DNA of 64,000 nucleotides, taken from Flavimaricola marinus (lineage in GTDB: Bacteria; Pseudomonadota; Alphaproteobacteria; Rhodobacterales; Rhodobacteraceae). A program made the position numbers and the translations under genes. Shown in pieces: positions 28,365-37,848 of the stretch (positions are counted from its first letter, which is position 1; each line of letters opens with the position of its first letter). The notes beneath the pieces were generated by a model. That model saw only the letters and a list, made by a program, of their open reading frames with translations. It was not told where the DNA came from and searched no databases. The stretch spans positions 86,498 through 150,497 of the forward strand of contig NZ_FXZK01000009.1 of assembly GCF_900184895.1 (NCBI RefSeq), written 5' to 3'.

Positions 28365-28380
28365 ATCCGAAATCCTTCGT

Positions 28381-28626
28381 TCACCTTGCATCGCTGGCGA
28401 CGCGTCGCCGTCTGGACCGCCATCGCCGATGTGGCAAAACATGAGCTGACAACGACCCGCTGTCGAGCCGCAGATAGCGGGGTGTCGCGGGACACTGGTC
28501 CATATTGCCCCGTCCAGCGCAAGATCGGGCGTATTCATCGGACAACCGCAGAAGAGATGCCCGCAGGCGCTCGCTCTCACGCACCACCGGCTTTGGCAGG
28601 CCATGCTTGGTTAGTTCTGGAAACAA
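28381..28626 (-). CDS. Possible small basic protein upstream of the DUF6522 gene
   Basis: An 81-codon frame from a TTG at 28626 ends 16 nt before the DUF6522 start. Codon third positions are GC-rich and the middle (RESERLRASLLRLSDEYARSCAG) looks helical, but the C terminus is an arginine-rich run (HRRWRSRRRR) that could be chance. It could be the first gene of a two-gene unit or non-coding leader. The support is weak. Confidence 0.3.
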   Translation of the reverse strand: MFPELTKHGLPKPVVRESERLRASLLRLSDEYARSCAGRGNMDQCPATPRYLRLDSGSLSAHVLPHRRWRSRRRRVASDAR

Positions 28627-28686
28627 AGATTGAACACTTGTATGAATTTCACACGCTTGGGTTCACAGGCGTCGTGATGGGGTAAC

Positions 28687-29865
28687 ATGCGCCTTCTAAT
28701 CTCCGCGGACATTCATTTAGGTTCCCCGATCCGTTCTGCCGCGCTGCGAAACCCCGAATTGGGCGAACGGCTCAAGCAGGCAAGCCGCGATACATTCACC
28801 GGGCTGGTCGACCTCGCCATCGTCGAGCAAGTCGACGCTCTGGTTCTGGCGGGTGACATTTTCGACAACGATCATCCCGACCTGAAATCGCGTGCGTTCC
28901 TGATCGCCCAACTCTCACGGGCTGCCGAGGCCGGTGTGCCGACGGTCTTGATCCGGGGCAATCACGACGCCCTCCTGGATCATCGGGCTCATGGCGAGCT
29001 TGGGCCGAATATCCACCTGCTTCACAAGGGAACCCCGACCGTCGAGATTGCCGGAGTCGCATTTCACGGGCTGTCTTTCGATGCCGCGCACGAAACCAAG
29101 AGCTTTCTGCCCGATTATCCTGTTCCGGTGCCAGGCAAACGGAATGTCGGGCTGATGCACACGTCGCTCGATGGCGCGGCGGGACACGATCCTTATGCGC
29201 CCTGTTCCAGCAAGGATCTGATGGCAAACGGCTATGATCTCTGGTGTCTCGGACATATCCACGCGCCTTTCGAGAAGGTCAGCGGGCCGGTGCTTGCAGT
29301 CATGCCCGGCATTCCTCAGCCCAGACATTTCGGTGAACGCAGCGGCGGGACCGTGACAATGGTCACCCTCGCTGACGGGCCACCTGAATTCCAGCGACAC
29401 GATATCGGCCGGATGGGCTTTGCTGAATGCGCGTTGGATCTGACCGAATGCACCAATCAGCAAGAGGTCTTGCGCAGCCTGCTCGACGGGCTTCGAGCGG
29501 CCCGCGTCGATGGACGCGACACCGCGGTGCGCTTGCAGGTGATCTCGGATCGGTTCGCCACGGAGATGATCTCCGAATTGGCGGGCGAGCTGCTGGAGAA
29601 CATCGACGGCGTCTACCTCGACAAGGTGAAGGTCGTCGCGCCACCCGCCAAACCCGGAGCTGTGCCGGACGATCTGGTTCGGCTCATGCAAGAGGAACTC
29701 GACGAATCCGGTTTTCGCCTTGCTGCGAGCGAAATGCTGGAAGACCTGCGACTGGCCCTGCCTGCCGAAATCGCTGACGAGTTGGACGAAGATCACCTCG
29801 ACAGCCTCCTCGCCGAGGCCATAGCAGAGGTGTCGAAGACGCTGCATGCGAGGGGTGCGGAATGA
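28687..29865 (+). CDS. SbcD/YhaO-like metallophosphoesterase DNA exonuclease subunit
   Basis: A 392-residue protein of the Mre11/SbcD calcineurin-like phosphoesterase group. All metal motifs are present: SADIHLG (Asp8, His10), GDIFD (56-60), GNHD (91-94), MHTSLDG and GHIH (188-191). The acidic C-terminal third would contact the partner ATPase. The following gene encodes an SMC-like ATPase and overlaps it by 4 nt, so the pair should form a double-strand-end processing nuclease. Size and layout are closer to Bacillus YhaO/YhaN than to canonical SbcDC. It acts in the cytoplasm. Confidence 0.9.
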   Translation: MRLLISADIHLGSPIRSAALRNPELGERLKQASRDTFTGLVDLAIVEQVDALVLAGDIFDNDHPDLKSRAFLIAQLSRAAEAGVPTVLIRGNHDALLDHRAHGELGPNIHLLHKGTPTVEIAGVAFHGLSFDAAHETKSFLPDYPVPVPGKRNVGLMHTSLDGAAGHDPYAPCSSKDLMANGYDLWCLGHIHAPFEKVSGPVLAVMPGIPQPRHFGERSGGTVTMVTLADGPPEFQRHDIGRMGFAECALDLTECTNQQEVLRSLLDGLRAARVDGRDTAVRLQVISDRFATEMISELAGELLENIDGVYLDKVKVVAPPAKPGAVPDDLVRLMQEELDESGFRLAASEMLEDLRLALPAEIADELDEDHLDSLLAEAIAEVSKTLHARGAE

Positions 29866-32800
29866 GGCTGAACCGGCTCGATCTCATCCGCTACGGCCGC
29901 TTCAAGGATGCCGAAATCGTCTTGCCAAAACACGGTAACGGCGCTGCCGACGTGACGGTGATCTTTGGCCCCAACGAGGCGGGAAAATCCACGGCCTTCC
30001 ATGGATTTATGGACCTGCTGTTTGGATTCAAAGGCGGTGCGCACCCTTATGCCTTCAAGTTCGAGCGGAGTGATCTGCTTGTGGGTGCGGAGCTTGACCT
30101 GCCCGGTCGTGGAGCAGTGATTTTGCGCCGCAATGGCAAGCGGAGCCGGTCGCTTCTCGACGCGCAGGACCGGCCTCTCGAAGAGGCGATCCTTGGGGGC
30201 GCTTTGCACGGTCTCGACCGCGATGCCTATACCGAGCGGTTTTCGCTGAATGACGAAAGTCTGCGCCGTGGCGGGGAGCGGATCGCCGGGGCCCAAGGTG
30301 ATCTGGGCCAACTCCTCCACGCGGGCGTGTCTGGCCTTACGGGGATCGCCGCGACCCTGGATGAGCTATCCGCGCGGGCGGATGGTTTTCACAAGAAGCA
30401 TGGGCGGGCCACATGGCTCAAGACCGGCAAGGATCGGTTGACCGAGATTGGACGTGAGCTGCGTGCCGACCGCCTGACGATCGAGCGCGAACGCAGCCTG
30501 CGCCGCGACCGGGACCGCGCCACAGCCGCGTTTGAGGAGGCCGCCGCCGCGTTGCGGCAGGCTCACCAGCGGCAGGCAGCGGCAAAGGCGGCACAGGTCT
30601 GGTATGGCCGGTCTGACGAGTTGACGCGCATAGACGAGGCGCTCACAGCGTTCCCAAGCGGACCTGACCTGCCCTTGAACACGAGCGAGCGGGTTGCCGG
30701 ATTGGTCGAAAAGATCGCCAATCTCGAGGCCCGTTTGGCCGAGGCCGCAGAAGACATCCTCCGCCTCGACACGGCGATCTCCGAAAATGCGGCAGATCCT
30801 TTGGCCGAACCGCTTGCGGCAGAGTTGGCCCGGCTCGAACAACTCACCATCGACGGCGCACCCCTCATGGGACGCGCGACGACCGCGCAGGCAGACCTCG
30901 CGAGGCGCTTTGACGAGATCCGCGAGCAGGACCGGTTGATCCGCGATGTTCTGACCAAGCTCTCGGTATCGGAGGAGGCCCTGAGTGTCCTCGTGCTCAC
31001 CCCCGACGCGCTCGAAGATCTCAATCGTGCGACGCAAGACGTATTGACCGCGCGGGCCGCTGCCAAGGCGGCACAAGACAGGCTCGACACCGCACGCAAG
31101 CAGATGGGCGAGGCGCCACAGGAACCGCAGGACCTGTCAGCGCTCAGGGCGGCGCATGACGCATGGCAGACCGTCGCCGATCTGACGTCGCACGAAACCG
31201 CAACAGATCAGGCCGCTGCCCGACTGACCGATGCCGTCGCGGGATTGCCCGCCACATGGAAGGGCCTGATCGAGGCCGGGCTGCCAGCACGCGAAACCGT
31301 TGACGATGTCGCGCGGGAATACCTGACGCTTACGGCTCAACTGACGTCCGCCGAAAACGAGCGTGAGTCCCATGCCGCTGAACTGGCCGAAGCACGTGCG
31401 GAGCGCGAAGCGCAGGAGGCCGCACCGGATACGGTCGATATCGCCTCGACCCAGCAGGCTCGCCGGACCCGAGATCTGACCTGGAAGGGCCACCGGGCGG
31501 AAATGACGGATCGCTCAGCAGACGCCTTCGAAGAGGCCATGTATGCCGACGACAGTGCCCGCGCCCACTACCAGACCGGCACGGAAGCGCGACAGCGCCT
31601 CCAAGCTGCAAGGTCGAGGGAGCGGACAGCGCAGGCGCGGCTGGATACGGCCAAGGCACGGCTGGACGATATTGCGGACCGACACGGAAGCTTGTCTGAG
31701 CGGATCGCCTCGATCAGTCGCGCCATTGGGTTGCCCGAGGACAGTGCCGCATCTGCGCTGGCTGCGCGCCATCAGACGTTGACCACCGCCGCGGCGGCCG
31801 CGGCCGACCTGGCCAACGCGCAGGCTGCCCTTAAATCACGGCAAGCCCGCAAAGCAGCCGCCCTCACTGCCCTCTCCGAGGCGGCGCAGCAGGTCGGTCT
31901 GGACACCGACATCGCCAATCTACCGTCCCATGCGCTCAAGTCGCTGACGCTGGAAGACAGCCATCGGCAGGCCTGGACCAAATGGCAAAAGGCGCAAGAG
32001 ACCGTGGCGGAACTCGATACCGAGGCCAGGCAGGCCGGTTCTGAACGCGATGAAGCGGAACGCTCGTTGGACAGCCTGACCGCGACCTTGCCTTTGACCG
32101 ATCGTTCGCCCGCCGGTTTGCGTTCCGCTCTGCCGCACTTGCGCGCACTTCAGCAATTGCACGCCGATCGGCAAAAGCTTTCCACCCGGATCGAGGCGCT
32201 GGAACGCGCGATCTCGGCCATGAAGGACGGTGCGAAAAGGCTGTGCAGGATACTTGGCACTTCGGAGGACGAGGCTCTGACCGATCCCCTGCGGGTGATC
32301 GACGATGCACGGGCGCGGGCCACAGCCGCGCGACGCGCCGATGAGAAACGTATCGAGGCGACCGAAAGGCGGGAGGCTGCAATCTCTGCCAGAGACCGCG
32401 CCGAAGCCAACCGGAACGAGGCGCAATCAGAGTTGAACGACTGCTTTTCCGGGCAAGGCGCGTCCGATCTCGCTCCCTCCGACAGGGTTGCGCAGCTGGT
32501 GGAGCGGGACCGACAACGCGCGGCGAGGGCAACCGCCGACAAGGAGCGCAAGAGCGCACGGGACAGCGTGGATCCGGAGTTGTTCATCGATGAACTTGCC
32601 CGGCTTCCGGATGCCGTCCGCGCGACGGAGCTCGAAATCGAACAGAAGGACGCCCAAGACAACCGCGACGCAGCGCGCGATGCCCAGCGTGAAGCCGAGC
32701 GCATATACAAGGAGGCCTTCGACGCCGCGGATCGAAGCGACCTGGCCACCGAGCAGGCGACCATCCTCGAGGAGTTGCGGGACGGCGCTCATAGAGCCGC

Positions 32801-33269
32801 TGTCGCCCGGCTCGGGGTGCTCGCGGCGCGGGGCGCGTTGCGACGGTTGGCTGCGGAGCGGCGCAGTAGCATGTTGCAGGATGTAGAAGAAGCCTTTGTG
32901 TCGATGACCGCCCCCGCATGGACCGGCGTCGACGTCTGGAGTCAGGACGAAGGTGAGAAGCTCGTGGGAATCCAGCCTGGCGGCGGGTCCGTCCCTGTCG
33001 AGCAGATGTCGACCGGGACCATGGGCCAGCTGTATTTCGCGCTGCGGCTGGCGGGTTATCGGGCCTTTGCCCGTGATCCGGGACCGCTGCCGATGGTGCT
33101 CGACGACATCATGGAAACATTCGACGACACTCGTGCGCGAGCCGCGCTGCAATTGTGTGCCGAGATTGGAAAAGGTGGTCAGGCCATCTTGTTTACCCAT
33201 CACGCGCATCTTGTCGAACTGGCCCGCGATACGATCCCCGGTGTCGGTGTGGTCGACATGCCCGCATGA
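29862..33269 (+). CDS. SMC-like AAA ATPase, YhaN/SbcC-type
   Basis: An 1135-residue ATPase. The N terminus RLNRLDLIRYGRFKDAEIVLP leads to Walker A GPNEAGKST (36-44). Long Ala/Glu/Arg-rich coiled coils fill about 170-1000. The C-terminal lobe has the ABC signature region QMSTGTMGQLYFALRL, Walker B LPMVLDDIMETFDD and the switch histidines FTHHAHLVELA. No zinc-hook CxxC was noticed in the coil apex, which fits the YhaN branch better than Rad50/SbcC. The start overlaps the nuclease stop (ATGA). The likely role is DNA end tethering and processing with the upstream nuclease. Confidence 0.9.
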   Translation: MRLNRLDLIRYGRFKDAEIVLPKHGNGAADVTVIFGPNEAGKSTAFHGFMDLLFGFKGGAHPYAFKFERSDLLVGAELDLPGRGAVILRRNGKRSRSLLDAQDRPLEEAILGGALHGLDRDAYTERFSLNDESLRRGGERIAGAQGDLGQLLHAGVSGLTGIAATLDELSARADGFHKKHGRATWLKTGKDRLTEIGRELRADRLTIERERSLRRDRDRATAAFEEAAAALRQAHQRQAAAKAAQVWYGRSDELTRIDEALTAFPSGPDLPLNTSERVAGLVEKIANLEARLAEAAEDILRLDTAISENAADPLAEPLAAELARLEQLTIDGAPLMGRATTAQADLARRFDEIREQDRLIRDVLTKLSVSEEALSVLVLTPDALEDLNRATQDVLTARAAAKAAQDRLDTARKQMGEAPQEPQDLSALRAAHDAWQTVADLTSHETATDQAAARLTDAVAGLPATWKGLIEAGLPARETVDDVAREYLTLTAQLTSAENERESHAAELAEARAEREAQEAAPDTVDIASTQQARRTRDLTWKGHRAEMTDRSADAFEEAMYADDSARAHYQTGTEARQRLQAARSRERTAQARLDTAKARLDDIADRHGSLSERIASISRAIGLPEDSAASALAARHQTLTTAAAAAADLANAQAALKSRQARKAAALTALSEAAQQVGLDTDIANLPSHALKSLTLEDSHRQAWTKWQKAQETVAELDTEARQAGSERDEAERSLDSLTATLPLTDRSPAGLRSALPHLRALQQLHADRQKLSTRIEALERAISAMKDGAKRLCRILGTSEDEALTDPLRVIDDARARATAARRADEKRIEATERREAAISARDRAEANRNEAQSELNDCFSGQGASDLAPSDRVAQLVERDRQRAARATADKERKSARDSVDPELFIDELARLPDAVRATELEIEQKDAQDNRDAARDAQREAERIYKEAFDAADRSDLATEQATILEELRDGAHRAAVARLGVLAARGALRRLAAERRSSMLQDVEEAFVSMTAPAWTGVDVWSQDEGEKLVGIQPGGGSVPVEQMSTGTMGQLYFALRLAGYRAFARDPGPLPMVLDDIMETFDDTRARAALQLCAEIGKGGQAILFTHHAHLVELARDTIPGVGVVDMPA

Positions 33270-33320
33270 CGGCGCCGATCAACCCCGGTTTTTGCGCCAG
33301 CCCGAAGAAGGACCGATCTC

Positions 33321-33785
33321 ATGCAGCTTGCTACTCCGCACCTTGTGCACGTCGCCGACCTGACCGTAGAGCTGGGTCCTATCAAGGAGATGGGGCAAGG
33401 GCGTGCGGGGCGCCGCCGGATCGTGCCCATCATCGGCGGCTCGATGTCGGGGCCGCGCTTGTCCGGCAAGGTTCTGAACGTCGGCGCCGATTGGCAGACG
33501 ATATTCTCCGACGGTATGGCCGAGCTGGACACGCGCTATGCGCTTGAAACGGACGACGGCGCGATAATCGAGATCATCAACTACGGCTACCGCCATGGTC
33601 CCAAAGAGATCATCGAAGCGATTGCCTTCGGCGAAGAGGTTTCCCCATTCTCATATTACATGCGGACACACGCCCGACTGGAAACCGGCGACGAGCGCTA
33701 CGCCTGGGTGAACCATACCCTGTTCGTCGGCACAGGTGCCCGCAAGGAGCAATCCGTTCTGATGCGGCTCTATGCTATCGAATGA
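33321..33785 (+). CDS. DUF3237 family protein
   Basis: A 154-residue protein with the DUF3237 pattern: LVHVADLTVELGP near the start, a central IIGGSMSGPRLSGKVLNVGADWQ, and FSYYMRTHARLETGDERYAWVNHTLFVGTG near the end. Members are small barrels of unknown function, sometimes near aromatic or amide catabolism genes. AAGGA lies about 8 nt before the ATG. The last codons overlap the convergent TRAP permease gene by 11 nt, which is unusual but possible. Confidence 0.85.
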   Translation: MQLATPHLVHVADLTVELGPIKEMGQGRAGRRRIVPIIGGSMSGPRLSGKVLNVGADWQTIFSDGMAELDTRYALETDDGAIIEIINYGYRHGPKEIIEAIAFGEEVSPFSYYMRTHARLETGDERYAWVNHTLFVGTGARKEQSVLMRLYAIE

Positions 33786-36072
33786 GCGCCGGCGTTGCTT
33801 TCTTGACAGCGTGATGCCACCCCAGCAGCAAAGCCGCGCTGCCAAGGCCGATGGCCATGATCACCGGCGTTTTCCAGAGGATCAAGACGGCGATCAGCAG
33901 TCTCAGTGCAACTTCGGGCGCTGAAATCTTGCTCTTGTCGAACCGCGCGAGCGCCGAGGCCACCAGATAGAGGGAAAGCGCAAGGCGCATGAGCAACGTG
34001 CCCAAGTGCCCCCAATCGACCTGACCGGAATACCCGTCGATCAAGACCCGCTGTCCGGCCTCGTTGGTGATGGTGATCGCTTCTTCGATGAGCAGGATTT
34101 CCGGATACCAGGCAAAGACGAAGGGGATCGTGAACATCACGATACCGACCCGGACCGCCGCAAGGCCGGTCCGCATTGGTTCGGCCCTTGTAATCGACGC
34201 CGCCGCGAAGGCCGCAACTGCAACAGGCGGCGTGATCGCCGAGGCAACGGCGAAGTAGAACACGAACATATGCGCGGTAAAGAAGCTGACGCCAAGGTTG
34301 GCCAGGAGCGGGCCGAGCAGAAGCGCCACGTTCACATAGGCCGGCACCGTCGGCATCCCCATGCCCAGAATGATCGCGCAGAACATCGCGCAGGTCAGCG
34401 CCAGCATCAGGTAGACCCCGCCGGCAATGTGGATCTCGGCACCGAACACCCGCAGCACTTGCGCCTGTTCCAGCCAAGAGGTGACCGCACGGGTCAGCTC
34501 GCCTGTCAGCCCGCTTTCGTTCAGGAAGGCGGCAATGATCGAGACCGCGAACAACAGCAGGAACAGGCGCGAAATGAGGATACCGCCTTCGGCAAGGGAC
34601 ATGAGGACCTTGCTCGGCTTCGCCCGTGTTTCGGGATCGAGAAACAGGAGCGGCAGCAGGACCACCACCGCCCACCACCCGGCAGAGACGGCATCGCCGG
34701 TGGCGTTGACCAGAATCTGCGTCAGGAATCCCGGCAGAACGACTGACAACCAGCCAGTGCTGATCGCGTCCTTGTTGCCGAGTAGAAGGATCAGGATGGT
34801 CAGGATCGGCAGAAAGATGATGCACAGGTTCAGCCAGTCCTGACGGACCATCACCAGATCCTCTGGGATCTCTCGCATAGCTTCGACCTTCTCCCGCCGG
34901 GCCTGAAACATGACCGCGAGAAAGATCGAGAAGAAGAAGCACATGGCCGGCAGGAATGCCGCGGTGATAACCTTGGTATAGGGGACCGCCGTCAGCGCCA
35001 CGAGAACGAAGGCCGCCACGCCCATCACCGGCGGCATGATCTGCCCCCCCGACGAGGCCGCCGCCTCGACCCCGCCTGCAAAGGTCGGTGAGAAGCCGTT
35101 GCGGCGCATCATCGGGATCGTCAAGCGCCCGGTTGACAGGACGTTGGTGACAGGGCCGCCGGTGATCGTTCCGAACATGGCGGATGACACGATGGCCGCG
35201 TGGGCCGGCCCACCCCGCAGGTTCCGGGTCGACCGGACAGCGAGCTTGATGAGCGAAACGCCACCCGCCGACGTGCCAAACAAGGCGCCCAATATGACAT
35301 AGGGAAAGACCTGTCCGACGATGATGTCCATGAACCGCCCCATGAAGCCGTCCGGAGTGATGAAGACATTCGTCGCCTTCTGGGTTGCCGCAGCCATCAC
35401 GTCGCCGTTGTCGGCACCCAATTTGGTCAACAGGAAGTTATTGTCCGACAGGTCGAACACCCAGATCATCGCAGTTCCGACCGTGTAGAGGACGACAATG
35501 CTTGCCACGACCACGAGTGGAGCGCCCCAGACCCTCACATTGTACATGAAGAACAGCGTGATGATGGTGAACAGCAACGGAATGGTCAGGGCGCCGAACC
35601 TCGCCTGACATGCTGGGACTTCTGCTGCCAGCGACATGCCGGGGATTGCACCGGCTGACCGTTCGGCGGCGTCGGCGATCAGGCGGGCGCGCTCACCGCT
35701 GATCTGGTCCAGCAGGCAGACGCTGTCGATCTCTACCAGATAGCCGAAGGCACCGAGAAACGCTGCGAGGACGAGGCCGGCGTCCAATAGCAGGCCGAGC
35801 CACGCACGTTCGGGCCGCGACTCCTTCCAATCTCGATAGACGCTGGCGTCGAGGGCGACGATCACCATCATCAGCAGGAAAACGGGCGGATAGAAGAATT
35901 CGGTCGGAAAATTCGAAACGCGGAAGAACTTCTGCCCAGTCAGGTCACGTGCGAAATCCTGCAGCCCCGGAATCTCGGGCATGGTGTTCAGCATGCCGGC
36001 AAGGACGAGGATCAGTGCAAGGACGATGGCAATGCGTTTGCCAAGAGGACGGCCAGAGTTCGCAGTGGTCAT
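33775..36072 (-). CDS. TRAP transporter fused permease (TAXI-associated)
   Basis: A 765-residue protein with about 18 membrane spans. It fuses the small four-helix TRAP membrane subunit (N-terminal part) to the large twelve-helix DctM-like subunit, as usual for TAXI-type TRAP systems. Segments such as SRNLRGGPAHAAIVSSAMFGTITGGPVTNVLSTG and PPVMGVAAFVLV (adjacent to GGQIMPP) mark this family. It imports an organic acid or similar solute using the Na+ gradient with the binding protein encoded just upstream. GGAG lies about 6 nt before the ATG. A stem-loop separates it from the binding-protein gene. The substrate is unknown. Confidence 0.93.
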   Translation of the reverse strand: MTTANSGRPLGKRIAIVLALILVLAGMLNTMPEIPGLQDFARDLTGQKFFRVSNFPTEFFYPPVFLLMMVIVALDASVYRDWKESRPERAWLGLLLDAGLVLAAFLGAFGYLVEIDSVCLLDQISGERARLIADAAERSAGAIPGMSLAAEVPACQARFGALTIPLLFTIITLFFMYNVRVWGAPLVVVASIVVLYTVGTAMIWVFDLSDNNFLLTKLGADNGDVMAAATQKATNVFITPDGFMGRFMDIIVGQVFPYVILGALFGTSAGGVSLIKLAVRSTRNLRGGPAHAAIVSSAMFGTITGGPVTNVLSTGRLTIPMMRRNGFSPTFAGGVEAAASSGGQIMPPVMGVAAFVLVALTAVPYTKVITAAFLPAMCFFFSIFLAVMFQARREKVEAMREIPEDLVMVRQDWLNLCIIFLPILTILILLLGNKDAISTGWLSVVLPGFLTQILVNATGDAVSAGWWAVVVLLPLLFLDPETRAKPSKVLMSLAEGGILISRLFLLLFAVSIIAAFLNESGLTGELTRAVTSWLEQAQVLRVFGAEIHIAGGVYLMLALTCAMFCAIILGMGMPTVPAYVNVALLLGPLLANLGVSFFTAHMFVFYFAVASAITPPVAVAAFAAASITRAEPMRTGLAAVRVGIVMFTIPFVFAWYPEILLIEEAITITNEAGQRVLIDGYSGQVDWGHLGTLLMRLALSLYLVASALARFDKSKISAPEVALRLLIAVLILWKTPVIMAIGLGSAALLLGWHHAVKKATPALIR

Positions 36073-36109
36073 GACAGACTCCGCAGATGACTTTTTCCGG
36101 TTATGGAGA

Positions 36110-36135
36110 TGACGGGCCGCCTTCGCAGCCCGTCA
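36110..36135 (-). terminator. Intercistronic stem-loop between TAXI binding protein and permease
   Basis: TGACGGGC (36110-36117) and GCCCGTCA (36128-36135) form a perfect 8-bp stem with a 10-nt loop just after the binding-protein stop. No T run follows within the gap, so it probably stabilises the upstream message and lowers permease expression. Confidence 0.55.
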
Positions 36136-36146
36136 GAAGCGTCGGA

Positions 36147-37202
36147 TCAGGGCCGGACGCAATCGGCAACAGTGTGCCCTGCTTCCTCATAGGCGCGGAT
36201 CGCACCGGGGTGCATCAGCACCGTGACGGAGCCGCAGTTGCCTTGGCTCACGCCGTCGATATCGCCGAACGACATGTTCAGGAACGGCCCACGGGGGGAA
36301 CCGGTGCGGAAACGCTCTTCGCCTGCCAGAAAGGCTTTGGTGATTTCATAGGCAAGCTCTTCATCCATCGTGGCCGGCACGATTTGGGCAAAGGCCGTGG
36401 CAAAGCTGTCGAAGGTTTCGTCATCGGTCACGATCGTGATGTCGTTGCCTGCATAGGCTGCGCGGAACTCTTCAACCGGAAGCGAGTAAGGCGCGTGGCC
36501 GGGCGCCGCGACGATCTGCTGTCCAAGTTCGCTGGCCAAGAGATCGGATGGCACGTCATAGATGGTGATGCCACCCGCGGCTGCGATGGCGATCTGGCGA
36601 CCGGAAGGCAGGCCCTCGGGGATCGTCCACGCGTCTGCGCCGCCGCCGGTGATCGTGCCGACCGTATCGGGCCACGCGTTCTGGATGCCCTCATAGCCCT
36701 CGCCATCGTCGAGGCCGGACAAGAGCTTGATCATCGCGCGACCCGAAGTCAGGGCCGCACCGCGCGGCGGACCGTTCCAGATCCGCAGGCCCGCAAGATC
36801 ACGGATATCCTCAATCGGCGCATTGTTGTAATGGCCAAAAATCTGAGCAGAGCCTGCGTTGAAGGCAATCGCCCGGATATTGTCGGCCAGTTTCGCGCCT
36901 TCCTCGGCACCGATGCCGCTATAGGGCCCGATCCCGCGCGAGAGCAAGAATGGCAGGATCATCGGCGCTGGCGCCATGTCGAGCTGGCCTTCCGCGACGG
37001 CCTGAACCGAATTGGTGAGCGTCGCACCTTCGGTGATTTGCAGGGTGGCAACACCGGCACTGTCGAGCACCGCGGCGAGCGTCGTGTCGATATAGTGCGG
37101 CGTGGAACCGGGTGCTGTCGTCTCGGCCGTCAGGGTGACCTGTGCCGCAGCAGCGAGCGGGGCGAGCGCAAGAGCCGCTCCAAAAAGTGTCTTTTTGATC
37201 AT
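36147..37202 (-). CDS. TAXI-family TRAP transporter solute-binding protein
   Basis: A 351-residue periplasmic protein. The start at 37202 is supported by GGGAGG 5 nt upstream and gives a clean signal peptide (MIKKTLFGAALALAPLAAAA). The mature part has the TAXI features: a TLTAETTAPGSTPHYID opening, EGATLTNSVQAVAEGQLDMAPA, and GHTVADC at the end. An upstream in-frame extension would bury the signal. It binds the solute carried by the fused permease downstream. The divergent MarR regulator probably controls it. Confidence 0.92.
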   Translation of the reverse strand: MIKKTLFGAALALAPLAAAAQVTLTAETTAPGSTPHYIDTTLAAVLDSAGVATLQITEGATLTNSVQAVAEGQLDMAPAPMILPFLLSRGIGPYSGIGAEEGAKLADNIRAIAFNAGSAQIFGHYNNAPIEDIRDLAGLRIWNGPPRGAALTSGRAMIKLLSGLDDGEGYEGIQNAWPDTVGTITGGGADAWTIPEGLPSGRQIAIAAAGGITIYDVPSDLLASELGQQIVAAPGHAPYSLPVEEFRAAYAGNDITIVTDDETFDSFATAFAQIVPATMDEELAYEITKAFLAGEERFRTGSPRGPFLNMSFGDIDGVSQGNCGSVTVLMHPGAIRAYEEAGHTVADCVRP

Positions 37203-37285
37203 CTTTCCTCCCATTTGACTGGCGCCTTCCTCCAAAGGCACTTGCCCCTTTGCAGGGGCGATACCCAAAGCGTTACAGAAATTAT

Positions 37286-37297
37286 GTGACTTGTCAC
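37286..37297. promoter_or_regulatory. Palindrome, candidate MarR operator
   Basis: GTGAC-TT-GTCAC is a perfect palindrome with AT-rich flanks, located between the divergent TAXI and marR genes, 42 bp before the marR start. MarR proteins bind such palindromes, so it may control both directions. A second, GC-rich hairpin (GCCCC at 37244-37248, GGGGC at 37255-37259) lies in the TAXI leader. Confidence 0.4.
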
Positions 37298-37338
37298 GTT
37301 AATTTTTTTCGTGCTTAATCCGACGGGAGGAGGACGCC

Positions 37339-37848
37339 ATGGGAAAGCGACCCGAGACGGACGAGACGCGGCTGCGCAATCGCAAGGCGCGAGAAGACAA
37401 CAATGTTTTCTCGCGATTACCGGCAGTCTACGCGGCGACGCGGACGCAGGCGCACAAGCTGCTCCACCGGGCAGGCAACCTGTCGACGGTTGAATGGCGC
37501 ACGCTGTGGGATCTGTATAAGGCCGGCCCGATGACGATTCGCGAACTGGCCGAGATCCAGCGCGCCGACCATTCGCTCCTCAGCCGCGCCCTGCCGGATA
37601 TGCGCGACAAGGGGTTCGTGACCATGGAGCGAGACCGTATCGACGGGCGGCAAGTGCTCGTCTCTCTGGCGCCACCGGGGCGCGCCGTCTACGAGCAGGT
37701 GGCACCCGTCATGAAACGGCGACGCGATGCGCTCCGGGCCGAGTTCTCGCCCGAGGAAATCACCACCTTTCTGGATTATCTGGAGCGGTTGGAGAAATTC
37801 GCCCGGCGCCCCATCGACACGATATGCGAAAGTGAATTCACCGAATGA
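37339..37848 (+). CDS. MarR family transcriptional regulator
   Basis: A 169-residue winged-helix regulator. The DNA-binding region (LSTVEWRTLWDLYKAGPMTIRELAEIQ, then SLLSRALPDMRDKGFV and the wing ERDRIDGRQVLVSL) is a standard MarR domain. A strong GGGAGGAGG precedes the ATG. The stop overlaps the sulfatase start (ATGA, 37845-37848), so they form one operon. It is divergent from the TAXI transporter genes. It probably responds to the compound imported or hydrolysed by these neighbours. Confidence 0.92.
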   Translation: MGKRPETDETRLRNRKAREDNNVFSRLPAVYAATRTQAHKLLHRAGNLSTVEWRTLWDLYKAGPMTIRELAEIQRADHSLLSRALPDMRDKGFVTMERDRIDGRQVLVSLAPPGRAVYEQVAPVMKRRRDALRAEFSPEEITTFLDYLERLEKFARRPIDTICESEFTE

